Assembly: GCA_029448655.1 (NCBI GenBank)
Contig: JACCLO010000002.1
Location: 4,402,001 to 4,466,000, forward strand
Direction of reading: 5' to 3'
DNA length: 64,000 nt
DNA from: Wolfiporia cocos
Lineage: Eukaryota > Basidiomycota > Agaricomycetes > Polyporales > Phaeolaceae
The notes under the pieces were generated by a model. It ran no database searches, was not told the origin of the DNA, and was given only the letters and a program-made list of their open reading frames with translations. The translations under genes and the position numbers were made by a program. Of this stretch, positions 22,613 through 33,324 are shown piece after piece; position 1 is the stretch's first letter; every line of letters starts with the position of its first letter.

Positions 22613-24096
22613 CTCGGGACGGAGCGGGGAGAAAGGGCGGACGCGACGAAGAGATCGCCTGGGGACGAACCGACGCGCGGTCGTATATGTATCCGCTGCA
22701 GCCACAGGCGCGTGTTCGACGCCCGCGATTAAGCTTTACGTGCAATTGCGCCCGGACTTATAATCTCGCACTTTTCCTTTGATTTCTCGCACTTTTCCTT
22801 TGATTTTCCGGCCTCGCCCCCAAGATCCGTCGGGCCAGGGCGGCCAATGGCAGATCGTTCCGCGCCCTGCACAGCCCGTAGCGTGGCCCAACGCTGCCCC
22901 ACGGCGTCCGGTGCCTGCTTCACCGAGGATTTACTGTTTAGGATGCGGCGCCGTCTGCGCCCCACATGCCCATGTACTCGATGTCTCATTATCACAGAGT
23001 TTCACCTGAAATCCTCATTCGTGGCCTGGGCATGTCCTTCCACCCACGTCAGTAGTCCACCTGGTCGCGTCGTGACCATCACTGATTCTGCCCTGCGATC
23101 CCCGCGGGAACTATACGGATAGGAGTGTCTTGGATCACGGATCCACTTCGTTTGCGTCGTCGCCACCGACTTCTCCTTCACATTCCTTCACACGGACCGA
23201 TAGAGGAGCCATCGGCGGCATCAACGATGTCGCATCATCGCTGGACTCGCCCAGCCACAGCATCCGCCTGCGTGCGTCTGCGAGCCACATGCAACCGCCA
23301 GCACACCACGCAAGGTTGGCGGTTGCCGACCCTGAGCAGGGCGCCCCGGGTGCCGCCCACCGAGTTCCTGCCGCACTATGGGTCGTCAGGTTTCATGCCC
23401 GTCGCGGGCATTGCCTTGCATTCCTGCCAGCTCAGCATGGAAGTCGTCTTTGTCTCCACTTCAGATAAGAGACTCCACGAGTCTGACGGGTGCAGACCCA
23501 AGCTCAGGTACATCTGGGTCCCGGATTGTAAGCTTGCTCGAGCTCGGTTCGACGTTTCTTCTCGTAAAGTCACCGGGCATAATTATCGCCAATCATGCAA
23601 CGTGACGTCGCCCTCATTGCGGGGCGCCTTGCGAACGGCGCCCTTACCGGTAAAGCGAGGCTCTTGGCCTGTAGCGAACGTAAGATCAACGCAGCTGGAT
23701 CTTGTCTTGCAGAAACGTAACCGTTAGCCGATTACAAACAGAACGCCTTCGAGCAAACATCTAGAAACGGCCCTGAATCACTAGAGCATTTGCGGTGTGG
23801 TTCAATTGGAAATCTCTGTCGGCAGAAGTGCTCCTTTGTCTGCAATCACAGCAATGTCAACGGCCATCATCGGGGGAATCCCGCCAACCTCTTCAGACAC
23901 GCCAACCCTGGTTTGAAGCACAAACCCCAAGAGTACTCTCGCGATCGTCCGGATTCATGCTGCGTGTCTTACGATATAGTACGCAGGGTCATCTGCATTC
24001 TGCTCGACCTCTCCGACGTGAGCGCATCAGATCTTGGCGCAGGCGTGGTACCCACCTTCAACAGAAGCGTGGAGATTGGGCGGAGCGCTATCAATA
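22613..24096. other. Unresolved 1.5-kb region, possible plus-strand gene
   Basis: Between the FYVE gene start and the 3' end of the next minus gene, plus-strand frames show Ser/Pro-rich stretches that look protein-like (FASSPPTSPSHSFTRTDRG and SLDSPSHSIRLRASASHM near 23150-23300; DVALIAGRLANGALTGKARL near 23600). They do not start with ATG, and I could not build one consistent spliced frame. MYSMSHYHRVSPEILIRGLG (from about 22974) might be a first exon. Either a small host gene with several introns or decayed coding sequence is possible. Confidence 0.3.
22764..22805. repeat. Exact 21-bp tandem duplication
   Basis: A unit beginning TCTCGCACTTTTCCTTTGAT is repeated exactly at 22764-22784 and 22785-22805, upstream of the FYVE gene. 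Confidence 0.85.
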
Positions 24097-25626
24097 TCAC
24101 CGGCCCAGCCACGCTCGCTCAATCACGGCGAGCACCATCCCTCGCTCCACCTCGTCCAAATCATAGCGCCTGACTTCGTTCGCCATGTCCGTAGTACTTG
24201 GAGATGTTACGGGCAATTTGACCTTCGTATGCTGTAGTAGCTCCGCCAGCGCCGCGTAGACCGCGTCCGCGAGAAGTACATCCTGTTCACGTGTCCGCGT
24301 CGGAACCGAGGTACCTACGAAGGGTGCCGGGAGCACAAGGTGCAGCGTGTTGCACAGGTACCAGATCGTGTCCTTCCTTGCGAGCTTGTGCAGGCGTTGT
24401 GACAGTGGCAAGCGAACATCCACGCCTTGCCGTGGTTTCGGGACACCGTCGCCCGGGTTTGGTGCGTGCGGATCCGCAAAGAGCTGCACAAGCACGCGCG
24501 TCGCTTCGAGGGTTAGGGCGTGTTTGGCTGCCTGAACCTGGGTGGCAGTTGACGTGCTAGAATTGGTCATGAGAGAGTCTAATATAGCGAGTGCCCTGTC
24601 GATGATTGCAAAAACGGCTGGGCGGATATCAGCTTCACTTTCCTGGTGCTTGAATGATTTTTTGTGTGTCTTCCCGCGAGGCGCAAGCAACGTCAAGATG
24701 TAATTGTTGGACAGTGGCGCAAAAGACTGCATAATCGGCACAAGAATAGCGCTCGACAATCTCCCTAGGAACACCCCTATTATAGCAGGATCTTCAGCTT
24801 TAGAGGGCACGGACTTGTGATTGCTGTCTGTGAGCAATGGTACGACTTGCAACAGCAGACGTTCCACAAGGGTGCAGATAGCAGCGAGGGTATCATTTGA
24901 AGAAGGCAATGCGGAGCCGGGGGAAAGCAGAGAGACAAGTAGTCCACCCAGCGCATCAACAGCCTGCATTAGTATCACCAGGAAGAGCTCGTCGGGGGTC
25001 GAAGATCTAGAGCTAGCACGAGCCGTAGAAAGTGTGTCAAGTGCGTCGAGGGATTGCATTACAAGGCTTCTCGAAGACGCCTGAGGATATCCGCCTAATG
25101 AAGTTCAGCAACAATGATCATATACTGTGCAGTCGCTAAAAAGGCCAAGCGCATATACCCACCTTTACTTGTGCCAGTAAGCACAGACTTGAAGTTGAAC
25201 GTCTGTCTTAAAGATTCAGGGTGTGTCAGAGGTAGAACATTCTTCTTTTTCTGCTTTCTCTTCACAGCGGAGGTTGTGGCGGATTCGCCACGCGTATCTA
25301 GTATCGGTGTGGCATCTCGCAGCGATAGTAGCTCTGGAAACGCAGATTAGCTACGCAGTAGTACTGAATAAGTCGAGGTACGAACCGCTATGCTCTTGCC
25401 CATACTTTACCTGTAATTTCCGCAAATCCTCTTCTAGTGCGAGGGCGCGCTCACGCCATGATCCTTCCTCGGTCACCGAGCTGGAACCTCCAAGGGGGAA
25501 TTTGGTACGTAGATCAAGACTGTATGCTATGACACGTATTTCTAATGTGGGGAATATAATAGACGTCTATGTCAGACACTCACCTGCATATGACAGATGA
25601 GAAGGCTTATGTCGCAAAGCCGCCAT
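24097..25626 (-). CDS. Helical protein, tentatively Mei4/Rec24-like
   Basis: The ATG at 25626 gives MAALRHKPSHLSYA; an intron (donor GTGAGTG) joins AYSLDLRTKFPLGG, then TEEGSWRERALALEEDLRKL. After further introns come ELLSLRD, a Lys-rich KRKQKKKN and LRQTFNFKSVLTGT. The long last exon (from about 25085) is all-helical (LFLVILMQAVDALGGLLVSL; SSAILVPIMQSFAPLSNNYI) and ends ERAWLGR-stop at 24097. Total is about 430 residues. The N-terminal order (short hydrophobic helix with a Lys-Pro turn, a Tyr-containing helix, then a Trp-Arg start of a heptad helix ending in Leu-Arg-x-Leu) resembles the conserved N-terminus of Mei4/Rec24, a partner of Rec114 in meiotic double-strand-break formation. That match is by eye and weak; the gene call is much safer than the function. 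Confidence 0.55.
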
Positions 25627-26258
25627 TGCCTGTATTCAGCTTTCCTATCAGTCTGAAATAAATCACGGAGCCCAATGATACGGAACAATTGCGACCCGAA
25701 GGCACTGTGCTTCTTCATCTCCTCTCACTGGACTAGAGGAAGCTCGGCTCTTTGATGGTGTCATAATCGATCGCGATGTGAGGAATAGGAATAATGTGCA
25801 TGCACAAGGTATGTGAGTGTGGCGCAGCCTCATTCCAAAAACGCGCCTGTCACACGTGTCACATCGCGTTCGTGACATGCGCTCTGCACAACTGCCCCTC
25901 CCCCGCTTTGTTTCCATCCGCCAGCACTATGGCGCATTAGTTCAGTTTCAAAACCTGCTGTCTGACTTTACAAACCCAGGAATACGCGTCAGCAAATGTT
26001 TTAATTCATATTAGGTCTGTCCTAGAACATTCAACCTACTGACATCTCGCCGACACGATACGCGACGTAGCGTAAGAAAATCCATAACGAATGCGACTAC
26101 GCAGAGGAAAGGGTGGGCATGGTTGGATTATCCGAGAAAACGCGTAGATATGACGCTGCTCCGGTACGGAATGAGAATAGGTGAGTATATGCATACACTG
26201 AACGACTGACGGGATTTGTGCACCGCAGATATGGCAATTGCCCGCACAGGCTGCCACA
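25627..26258. other. Intergenic region, no gene seen
   Basis: This is about 630 bp between two minus-strand genes, the upstream flank of the Mei4-like gene and the downstream flank of the PHD gene. Nothing recognisable was found. Confidence 0.5.
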
Positions 26259-29200
26259 TCACGACGCGACCGCTTGTTCGTCATGAGAAGAGTCGTGCCG
26301 AGAAGACAACCTTTTGGATATGGGTGAGTCCCACAGACGCTCACCGGTCATTGACCTCGAATGTTCCTGAGGTCCAGCACGATTGACCGGCGTGTCATCG
26401 AGCTGCCACGAATAAATATCACGATGCCGGCGCGGACTGCCCGTCAGTATGCTTTCTGGACCAGAGCTGAAGTTCAGATGCCCAGCACTCTGTTTCCAAG
26501 CTTCACTCGGCAGAAGAGGCGTCTTATAATTGAGTCCGTGGCTGGTCCATTTCATGCCTGATGACATTTGCACAGATTTTCGGTTTTGGGTCGGGGTGTT
26601 CGTAGGGTCGAATGCAGGTGAATCGAACTGCGCAACAGAGGCTAGCGGACTCGTGTACACGCGAACGTCTCTGGCAGTGGTGACGGGCGTCGACGGACCT
26701 GCGCCGCTTGACTCAAGCCAGGTCGAGCGCGTTGAAACTGTCCGCGAAGAGTCCCGGCCGCGCACTGGTGTCTTCGGTTCGCGCCATGGCGTCGACGGAG
26801 ACTGTAGGGAACCCTGGTAAAACAGCGGGTCGTTTCTGCGGTTCGGCAGCGGTTTATCGTCGGTTGGGACGAAGGTGGGTTCTGACGGGGGCTCCGACGT
26901 GCCTATGATCCCGAGACAATCAGGACAATACCAGGGGTCATCCTCGTCGCCCAGCTCAGATGGATGCTTGACCCCGACACACACAAGATGATACCAAGTA
27001 CGACAGTCATCGCATTGCACCAATGGACGACCATCGTCACCTAGACCGCACATACAATCAACCTCTCCGTCGAGATCTTCCTCGTCCAACCCCCCTTCCA
27101 TCTCCCGCCTCCTGCGCAGAGCCAGCATCCGGACCGAACGCTTCGATAATAGTGCGGCCCTGGCATCTGCAGGATCAATAGGAACAAGCAGGCTGTCGCG
27201 CTTTTCGGCATCTTGGCTTTGTGCATCGGGGAAGGTTCTCAATGGCACCATCTTGCCACGCCCAGGTCTGGGCGCTTCAGGTTCGTCCTCTTGAAACCGT
27301 ATGACAGGTTGCAATGCCTGACTGTCAACGGGGTTCTCGTTCTCGTCGCTGCTGTCGCTTTCGCGGTCGAGATAACGTTCAATCCATTTGAGACGTTCCT
27401 CTTGAAGCACGCGTTCCGTCTCAGCACGTTCCTGCGACCGCACGCTCCATGGGAAGACCGTATCAAGCCAAAGGGGTTTCTTCGACTCATCGTCTTGTGC
27501 TTGCGCTTCAGCCAGTGCCTTTTTCGCGTGGTAACTTGGCGCGCCTCTCCTCTTTCGACGATGAAAGCGTCGCTTCGATGGGGACTCCGGCGTATCAAAG
27601 TGTGCGGGTACTTCATCGGACGGTACATCCATGAGCACTCTTCCCTTCCCCTCTAGCTCCACCGCATGAAGCTTAGGGGATTCGAGACGCGGGGGCTTCC
27701 ATTCGAATGCAGCAAGACGTCTACGTTTTCGAATATCCTTCTCGCTGGGTGCCGAGGCAGCTTCCATGTCCACCTCTGCTGCCGGGGGTGTCGTCTGTAC
27801 TCCAGGGGTTGCTTGTTGCAGCCACTGCAAAGCGCGTTGTGACAAGCCTGTCTTGCCTTTGTTCGTGGACACCTGGGGTTCTGGCGCTGGAGTTGAGCCA
27901 TACCCCGGATACCCTCCCGCTAAAAGACTCTGTTCGAAGCTCTCGTCCGATGTCTCCTGGAAGAGCTGCAATCGCCTGCCCTTCAACGGACTGCTGGTGA
28001 CAGTAATACCAAGACTAGGCGCCACATCGCCGTTTACAGATGAACCTGCGGCGGCCAGATTGGGCGGGGAATGCGGACGCTTCTCCCGCACGAGATAGTC
28101 GGGCCTCCGGGCCTCGATCTCAGGAATACGAGCAGCTTGGTCTGCAGCTATTTGCAGGCGAATGCGTTGAGCCTCTCCATTGATGGGCAGCTGCGGCACG
28201 GGCGCAGAAATTGGGGGAAGCGGGGCGACTACCGATGTTTCGGGGAGAACAACATCCATAGGCATAATCTGTGCTGAGGATCCCCTATCGTGTGATGTGG
28301 CTGCTTGCGTTCTGGTACTCTGCGCATCTGCAGCGAACTTGCCAGACATGGATGGCCGTGCCTCGGATGATAGCAGGGATGAGGGTTCATTGCCGAGAGC
28401 TTCATACCCAGAAGCCATGAACTGATTACTTCGGAATTGTAGTCTTTAATGACAGTTAGCACTGAATGTTACTTATGCTGAAAACACTGACCTTGTTGAC
28501 GTATCCGGAGGAATTGACCCGCGAGAGGTAAGTTGGGGCACGGAGGGTCCACTGCGGGTTGATCAATGCCCGCAGAGATATATACGGCCTCGGAGTACTC
28601 ACGGCTGAGAAATTGCTCCATTCTGCTGACGAGTACTTCTTCGCGTACGTACAGGACTAGAATCCTAGGTAAGCGCCGCGACAGCTGAGTGCGAAATGTC
28701 ATTTACCTCGCGTTTGGAGTCATAGTCGGAGATGCTGCCGTCTCCCTAATGGAATGAGTACTATTGAGATACACACAGAGCGTTCAAAGATACATACAGT
28801 AAGTTGAGATCTTGTGTAGGAGCAACGTCGTGGCGCCACCTATGCAACAGTGTCAGATAGTGAAAGAACAATAGCCCGGCTAATTATGCACCCTTGATGC
28901 GAAGGCGAATCTGATGCGTACACCGCTGATGCCGTATAAGGACCGATATTGCCGGGACTGCAGATCGTTGGTCAATGTGGAAGCGTTGCAGAAATACCGT
29001 ACTGAAGAAACTTGCCTTAGAGGCGTTGGCAAGCCCGAACTACCACCGATATTCGGAACTAGCAACGGATGTTCGCCAGGAAAAGCGCTACGAGCGCTCG
29101 TTGAATTCACTGCTTTGTTATATTGAGTTCAACTGACCTTGGCTTAGGCGTGTCCCGCCCACCATTCATCGTATTATGCTGTCCTGTCTCCTCTATTCGC

Positions 29201-29274
29201 TGAGGGCCTTGTTGAGAACTTTGTCGTAAGTCCACCGACGAGCTGTCGGTTATAGATACAAGATTTGCGGACAT
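26259..29274 (-). CDS. PHD-finger chromatin protein
   Basis: The main exon (28450-26259) encodes about 730 residues. Its PHD finger (C4HC3, about two-thirds along) reads DCMCGLGDDGRPLVQCDDCR, then WYHLVCVGVKHPSELGDEDD, then PWYCPDCLG; such fingers read histone H3 tails. Before it lie basic patches (KRRFHRRKRRGAPSYHAKKA) and a charged helix (ERAETERVLQEERLKWIERY). The C-terminal part is Ser/Thr-rich and ends HDEQAVAS-stop. Upstream exons join in frame: GDGSISDYDSKRE, DSSPVRTRRSTRQQNGAISQ and PSVPQLTSRGSIPPDTSTR, leading across an intron into LQFRSNQFMASGYEALG. So 28418 is probably not the true start. ATG 29274 (MSANLVSITDSSSVDLRQ) is the best candidate I found, but exons between 28860 and 29150 are not settled. 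It could be a Set3/Cti6-like deacetylase-complex subunit; that is a guess. Confidence 0.8.
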
Positions 29275-31275
29275 GATTAATGCCAAACAGTAATAATGGT
29301 CGAGTGGCCGGAAACAAGGGAGTTGATGGCGAACAGCGAGAGAAGCAGGCAAATACAACAAAGACCAAGAGCACAGCAGCGCGTCCCCAAAGGACGGATA
29401 ATAGGAAGAAAAGATCCAGAGAAACCGAGGTAGCACCGGAAGGTCGAAACAGGGGAAGAGTTGAAGACGCACGACTGTGGCTTTGATTAGGTAAGATGCA
29501 GCAACCCGGCCACGTGCATCGGGTATCATACTTACCAAATATGACACTGGGAGATCTCGATCGTTGTGAGTGGCGCCGCGCAGGCCCGCTTGTCATCGAT
29601 TCATCCGGCAAGAAAACCTTGTATGACGAAGTCAATACAGCGTTGCTGTCATCTACAATGTTCTCAATTACAGCGTAGGAGGCGCCTTTCCAGCGTGACT
29701 CTGAATGTCAGACGTATACGAGATATTCGCTGGGAATGGTATGTCATCCAGCTGCATGTTTGCCCTAGTTTTTGTACATGCCCCCAGGCCGCTGCGTTTT
29801 ACGCTCACATAACGGATGTTATTTGTTCGGGGCCTAGTGCGCCTGCCACTGGCACATTGTGTAGAACATACTAGTTCTCTCGTTGTATTGGAGCCACTCA
29901 TAGACGTTTCAGCCATGAGTACCATCAGTTTAGAGTATTTCTGGGTTTGCGGGGTTCAGCTGACCGTCAATTGCAACTGCAGCTGATTGTCGGCACATGG
30001 GTTATATCCGATTACTCCAGCTCTTGGCAACGCTCGCCTAACTCAATCGCCCACCACTCAATCGTGAATTGAACCCTTACAGTCGCACGTTCATATTTCT
30101 CGCTTTCGCCTGAAATGAGACTTTGCTTAGGCCCGGGCTGACATATGCTGGTTTCAGGCGAGTATGAAATGACTCAGGACCAAGTCAGATTCAAGACGTA
30201 CAAGTCAACATAGCGAAGGTTTACAAGCTCCAATAGCTCTGAATTCAGATGGCAGCGATAGTGGCTTCCAACCTCACGCTGTGTCTGACCGTACCCTGCC
30301 TGGGGAGCGGCCTCCGCCCGTTCGGTGTAATTCTCGCTTCACCCGAGATATGACAAGTTCGTGTCACCTGCTGACCAGAAAATGCATATAGATCAGGCTC
30401 TGCTCTGCAAACGACGAGAAGCCTTGGTGTACGTGTCTAATTAACCTAATTTTGTACCCATTGTTTAGAATGCCTCGCTAATGCGTTGGTCATAGATACT
30501 ACGGGCCACAATTGGCTGCTTCCTCGAGGCACAGATTTATGGAGAAGATCACGTTGTGCATATCTTGAGCCCTTATAGCTGCCCTAAGTCCGGCTATGAG
30601 CTGCTTCGGGTTTTCTTCATGCTGGCAGACCGCTTTCCTGATGATCGGGTGATTGGCAATAGCGTATACGTTCGGGCCGTTACGCGTTATAAGCTGATCG
30701 AGCTCCAAGTTCGTTGGAGTTGGGCAAGAGATTTGTGGTGTGCTAAACCGTTGTGAATATGTTGACTCAATGACCTTGTGTCGTGTATTATTGATACGAG
30801 GCGAATACTCTACAATAATCTGTATCATCATTCCCGCGGAACGGAGGCGGAAAGCCGTACAGTTATGTCAAATCATGCCGAGGTCATTCGTGCCTTTGCA
30901 GGATCGCCAGCGTCTCTCAGCTGTGTGCCGTTGGAGGTGAGTCAGCATCGGGCAGGCGCTCGGCAATTCCGGCAAGTTCCGAAAAGGATTATTACCTCGC
31001 GCTCGGCTGTTCCGACTTGTCTTCATCCTCCACCGCTTGCCCTCGAAATTTGTATCCTCGTCGCTCGTCGTCGTGCATTCCACAATTTCGTCCAACGCTT
31101 TGCCCATTGTCGATATCTTCTGTTCGCACAGAGGATACATGCTTCGACCTCCAATCAGCATCTCGAGACATAAACGACCGCTGCATTCCAATAACTTTAG
31201 TACGGTGGGCGAAGACATGCTCCTCTCTGAGACCCATTGAGCTTATCACCTCAGCAGCGCTGAACACGCCCCAAA
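29275..31275. other. 2-kb region without a supported gene
   Basis: This is the shared upstream region of the PHD gene (minus) and eIF5 (plus). A minus frame at 30499-30831 (110 codons from ATG, containing LELDQLITRNGPNVYAIANH) and minus frames at 30868-31218 and around 31187-31000 have protein-like composition, but I could not join them in a consistent spliced gene. Frames upstream of 29274 (for example SYKVFLPDESMTSGPARRHS near 29600) may belong to an extended 5' end of the PHD gene. Confidence 0.35.
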
Positions 31276-32650
31276 ATGGCTGGTGTTGTAAACATTCGTC
31301 GTGATGTCGACGACAAGTTCTACCGCTACCGGTTCGTACCAGTCGATTTGTGCATGTTTTTGCAATACTCATGAGGCTCGCTTTAGCATGCCCATTCTGT
31401 TAACCAAGATTGAAGGCAAGGGCAACGGAATCAAAACCGTTATACCGAACATGTCAGATGTTGCTCGGGCGCTCAGCCGTCCGCCTACGTACCCCACGAA
31501 GTTCTTCGGCTGCGAACTAGGTGCTCAGACCTCCTTCGACGAGAAAAACGATCGCTACATCGTGAATGGCGCGCACGACGCGGTCAAGCTTCGTGAGCTC
31601 CTCGACGCTTTTATCGACAAGTTTGTCCTCTGCAGGTCGTGCAAGAATCCCGAGACGGATCTCATCATCACCAAGAACGAGGAGATTATCCGCGACTGCA
31701 AGGCGTGCGGAGAGCGCACCGGTGTCGACATGCGGCACAAGCTCACCACGTTCATTGTGAAAAACCCGCCCAAGACCATGAAGAAGAGCAAATCGTCCCG
31801 CAAGGGTACTGCGGATGGCTCCCCTAGCCCTGGCGCTAATGGCAACGAGAATGGCGATGCTGGCGGTGATGCGGGCGCGGAAAGTGATGACGAGCTGACG
31901 CGCCGTATCAAGGCCGAGGCGGCTGAGCTCAATCCTGACGCCGTCGCCATCACTAAGGATGATTGGTCGGTAGACACTTCCGCCGAGGCTGTGAAGGCTC
32001 GCGTCAAGGCCGTCGAGAGCAGGATGGCCGCTATCTCCCTCTCGGCCGGCGGTGACGATGACAGCGATGAAGACGCTGATAGCCCTTACTCCCAGCTTGG
32101 GCGCTGGATCGAGGACAACCGTGACATCGGCCCTGTAGAGGTGTACAAGAAAGCCGAAGACCTCGGTATCGCCAAAAAGCATAAGGCAGTCCAGGTGCTT
32201 GCTCAGGCTCTCTTCAGCACGGATGTCCTTGCGGAAATCCCCAAGTACGCGCCCCTCTTTGCCAAGGTATGTCATTTGCTTCTTCGATCGCTCTCCCATG
32301 GCTGAGCTGTCCAATACTAGATGGTCACCTCAGAAAAGCATCAGAAGTCCCTTCTTGGTGGCATCGAGCGCCTTGTTGGCGTGGTCCACCCCGAGCTTGT
32401 GCCAGCTGTGCCTAAGATTTTGATGGAGTTCTATCAAGCTGATATCCTTGAGGAGGAGGTTGTGAAGCAATGGGGCACACATGTCAGCAAGAAGTATGTG
32501 GACAAAGAGATTAGCAAGAAGGTCCGCAAGGCCTCTGAGCCATTCTTGAAGGTATGTTTGTTGCCACGACATAAATTAGCGTTGGCGTTGATGTGTCTGT
32601 AGTGGCTAGACGAGGCGGAGGACAGCGAGGACGATGACGATGACGAGTGA
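31276..32650 (+). CDS. tif5: Translation initiation factor eIF5
   Basis: eIF5 is the GTPase-activating protein for eIF2 in the 43S/48S pre-initiation complex. The ATG at 31276 starts [19 protein letters not shown] with the essential Arg near position 15 of family members. A short intron follows (donor GTTCGTA), then [17 protein letters not shown]. The zinc finger is [12 protein letters not shown] and then CKACG, a C-x2-C...C-x2-C pair. The C-terminal W2 HEAT domain is split by two introns (about 32266-32320 and 32553-32602) and ends with the acidic-aromatic box [16 protein letters not shown] before the stop at 32648-32650, which binds eIF2-beta and eIF3. The linker is Gly/Asp-rich. Length of about 420 residues is normal. 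Confidence 0.96.
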
Positions 32651-33324
32651 ACACCTTACGTGTTGTAATTCTGGTACACCCCACCCCCCTCTTTGCTGTA
32701 TGTTGTATATGACATTGTCCCATCTATGCTATCGCCGCTATATTGCTTTGAACGCGCATCCCCACTTACACTTAGTGTGATTGTGCTCCCACACTCACAA
32801 TCCGCCTGATCTCAAGCATGTCTTCAGAGTATGTGGGACTGCTGTCACGGCAGGTATCTCACATACGGCAACCACATCTCCGCTATCTCCATGCCACCGG
32901 ACATCGACGGGGGGAGCATATTTTCACTCATTGCTGATGCGAGTCCAGAAGGCGTATGCGAATGCGACAAGCTTCAAGTACCACTTAGTTACAAGATTGC
33001 ACGATGCACGACGAACATACGCACGTGTAACCATCAGACCAACGCTATCAATCGACTGCGCTGCTTTCAGAGAGACAGCACATAGCGCTACAGTCTGTGC
33101 TATCAAGTAGGAATCAAGGGGTGAAGATGGGAAACTCGTGACGCACATCATCTACCGCGACAGTTTCGCTACGGCTGTATAGCGTGCACGTTAGCCAGTA
33201 TAGAAGTGGACGAAGCACCAACTCTTCCGAACGCTGAGATCGACGCCGGATCACTTCTGCTGAGCTTGCCTAAGGGTGCATTCATCGATGGTAAAGCGCA
33301 GGTATTATACAAATGTCCAAGATA
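32651..33324. other. Intergenic region between convergent genes
   Basis: These are the 3' flanks of eIF5 (plus) and Nup93/Nic96 (minus), about 670 bp. Plus frames at 32781-33110 and 32831-33085 overlap each other and lack recognisable content. Confidence 0.5.

Noticed and set aside
31517..32314. 265-codon minus-strand frame opposite eIF5
   Set aside because: It is a shadow of the well-supported eIF5 exons on the plus strand; codon bias leaves the complement open and no family motif is seen.
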